This document shows, piece by piece, positions 62,091 through 64,000 of a stretch of DNA of 64,000 nucleotides. The DNA comes from Paulownia fortunei. Taxonomy: Eukaryota > Streptophyta > Magnoliopsida > Lamiales > Paulowniaceae. The stretch spans positions 2,232,001 through 2,296,000 of the forward strand of contig CM033115.1 in assembly GCA_019321725.1 (NCBI GenBank). The letters run 5' to 3'. The notes under the pieces are model-generated. The model made no database searches. It was not told the origin of the DNA and saw only the letters and a program-made list of their open reading frames with translations. The position numbers were made by a program, and so were the translations under genes. Each line of letters starts with the position of its first letter. Positions within the stretch are counted from its first letter, which is position 1.

Positions 62091-64000
62091 TAAGGATGTC
62101 AACGGGGTGTTGAGGCGGGTTTGATTAAACCCAGAACTCGCCTTGTTAAGAAAAATATAAACCTGAAACCCGTCCCACCCCATTTCTATTCAGTCCCGAA
62201 CTCGCCCCGCCTTCGAACCCGTATCCCGACAGATCTAACTCGCTGGTAATTTCAAATGGGGTCTCCAAAATCTTCAAATCTAATCAAATAATAAGAATAT
62301 TAACAATAAAGATTTTTAAATTCTATCATATAATCAAAATTATTAAAAATTAAAATAAATTATAAATATAGGTCAATCTGCTACTAATCACAATAATAAT
62401 TAATTAAAGCATCAAACAAAAAAAAATCTTTTTAATATTACAAACTTCCTAAATATATTTTAAATTCAATTCTTCAAATGAAAAGAAAAAAAAACTAACT
62501 AAAATGAAAAAAATTAATAATACAAACCCTCAAATCACACGTGAAAATAACAATAGTTGACATTATTCATCACATTGCAAACCTCAATAAAACAAAATCA
62601 ATATCTATAATCCAATTTTTAAACAATTCAACATAATAAAATTAACTAGTTAATATATCACTAACACATTCTTCATCATCTTCTTCCTTATGAAGCATTA
62701 TGGGACAAATTGATATACCACCGAATGTTGAACAAGTCACTACAAGAATAAACAAATAAATTATGTAAACTTTGTTAAATACTATATAGATAGAATATAA
62801 TGATAAAAATAGAATTATAAGTATATTTATCTTTTACCTTATTTCACATCCAATGATGAGCAGACATCAATACTTCCAAAGTAATTGGATGAAACCTACT
62901 ACGATGAGGATTAACCATTCTTTCACCGGTACTAAAAGCAAATTCAGATGCAAGTTGAAAGTGGAATAGCTAAAATATCCATTGTCTTCTTCTGTAAATT
63001 AGTATACTTAACTCCACTTATCTTTCACCAATCAAAAATATCAAAATTTTGAGTTTTTGGCAAAATACTTTTTTCCAAATACATATCCAACTCCGAGGTT
63101 AGGGACATTGAAGTAGTAGGATTTAAATTTGAAGCCATAAATTTATCGTACATCTCTGAAGTGTTACTATCAGATGCGTCAATAAGACTAGAAAACATTA
63201 GATGATGATGCGCTCCGAACAATTTCTAAACTACTAAAACTCGAGCTATTTTTATTAAAAATTGCAGCTCTAGATTGGTAATCAACCAACAAATCATAAC
63301 AATTTTGTCGAATCATATCAACTTTAGATTGTGATCTTTCGCCATAAATTAGTGAGAAGTAAAACTTAACAAGTTTTAATTTATACATCGGATCTAAAAC
63401 AGCAGTAACCTCCATCATAATACAACAAACATCCCATTATTTTTCATATTTTTTCAACATTTTTTCAGTCATACAATGGATCATCATATTTGGACTCTTC
63501 ACCCACTCATTCAATTTTAATTTTGATATCACAAATCTTTAAAAAATAAAAATTAAAAATGGGATAAGAAAATATTTGAGTCACATGATAAAAAAATTTC
63601 AATTTTCCACAAATTTCAATTGCATTTACCTAATCTTCATCAGTTGGTAGAGTTTTGTAGGTGATCTGAACATTATAAATCTTTAAAATATCACTTATAA
63701 GTGTATTTCTTGAGATCATGTTAAAGCAAGGTTGGAGGCTGGCAACAAATTTTCGAAACCCGACATGTTCAACAATATTAAGAGAATAATCATATAAGAT
63801 GACCATCGAATCTTCTTAGTTGAAAATACGTATTGTCAATTCTTCGCTTCCACTAGTTTTCTTACTAATAATTATTATATTTTGACGGATATTCATTTTT
63901 CTTGGTCACTTTCTACAAGCTCATAATATTTTTTCAAATGGGTAGTTGAGCTTTGAGACCGGTTTTACAGTAATTACACTAAGCATACTGAGTGTTCTCA
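62091..64000 (-). mobile_element. hAT transposon, 3' part, running off the window
   Basis: The left edge reads taaggatgtcaacggggtg, similar in style to plant hAT terminal repeats. It is followed by GC-rich subterminal motifs (aacccgtccc, ccgccccg, aacccgtatcccg; 62115-62235) in otherwise AT-rich DNA. The transposase remnant on the minus strand starts about 750 bp inward. The other end and the 8-bp target duplication lie outside the window. Confidence 0.6.
62850..63995 (-). pseudogene. hAT-family transposase, C-terminal part, decayed
   Basis: Minus-strand pieces match the end of plant hAT (RICESLEEPER/zf-BED type) transposases. In order they are WVKSPNMMIHCMTEKMLKKY (about 63460-63520), MMEVTAVLDPMYKLKLVKFY (63418-63360), SELDMYLEKSILP (about 63060-63100), then ASEFAFSTGERM and NPHRSRFHP of the dimerisation domain (62890-62965). 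Stop codons and at least one frameshift, just before ASEFAF, break the frame. The upstream part to the window edge is weakly recognisable. It cannot make a full transposase. Confidence 0.8.

Noticed and set aside
1..64000. CRISPR array, bacterial operon, integrated phage or plasmid
   Set aside because: Repeats are eukaryotic minisatellites or transposons; genes are intron-split and plant-specific.

Overview
The window is nuclear DNA of a flowering plant, most likely a eudicot. It carries intron-split genes with GT-AG junctions, a chloroplast-targeted enzyme, plant-only gene families, very AT-rich intergenic DNA, and remnants of plant transposons. I cannot name the species. An asterid is a guess.

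Six protein genes can be rebuilt exon by exon. In order they are: a plastidial pyruvate kinase alpha subunit (PKP1 type, +, 3132-8372, 6 exons, 575 aa); a DUF506/PD-(D/E)XK-like protein with a short upstream ORF in its leader (+, 24601-26246, 3 exons, 400 aa); GDP-mannose 3,5-epimerase (GME, -, 39797-42358, 6 coding exons plus a leader intron, 376 aa); an LFR-type armadillo-repeat protein (+, 48200-50920, 8 exons, 465 aa); a PUB42-like U-box/armadillo ubiquitin ligase (-, 52178-56361, 3 coding exons, 1013 aa); and a 76-aa PET100-like cytochrome oxidase assembly protein (-, 59193-60732, 2 exons). In every rebuilt gene the exon phases add up without a shift.

The space between genes is mostly AT-rich DNA without genes: about 15.6 kb between PKP1 and DUF506, 13.5 kb between DUF506 and GME, and 4.5 kb between GME and LFR. 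It holds three copies of one tRNA-derived SINE (two with clear target-site duplications), Stowaway-like MITE ends, several AATCGAA-rich repeats, a Copia polyprotein remnant near 34.0-34.6 kb, several minisatellites and many microsatellites. From about 62.09 kb to the right edge lies the decayed 3' half of a hAT transposon on the minus strand.

The genes do not form one pathway. They cover plastid glycolysis (pyruvate for fatty acids), ascorbate and cell-wall sugar synthesis (GME), chromatin and organ development (LFR), ubiquitin ligation (PUB42-like) and mitochondrial complex IV assembly (PET100-like). What links them is position. From memory, PKP1, DUF506 and LFR neighbour each other on Arabidopsis chromosome 3 (At3g22960, At3g22970, At3g22990), and the PET100-like gene sits beside the DUF506 paralogue on chromosome 4. 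The window therefore looks like an ancestral block that has been expanded by repeats. I found no convincing novel multi-gene system. The most interesting points are the candidate conserved-peptide uORF before DUF506, a possible long uORF before PUB42, the SINE family, and two promoter-proximal minisatellites.
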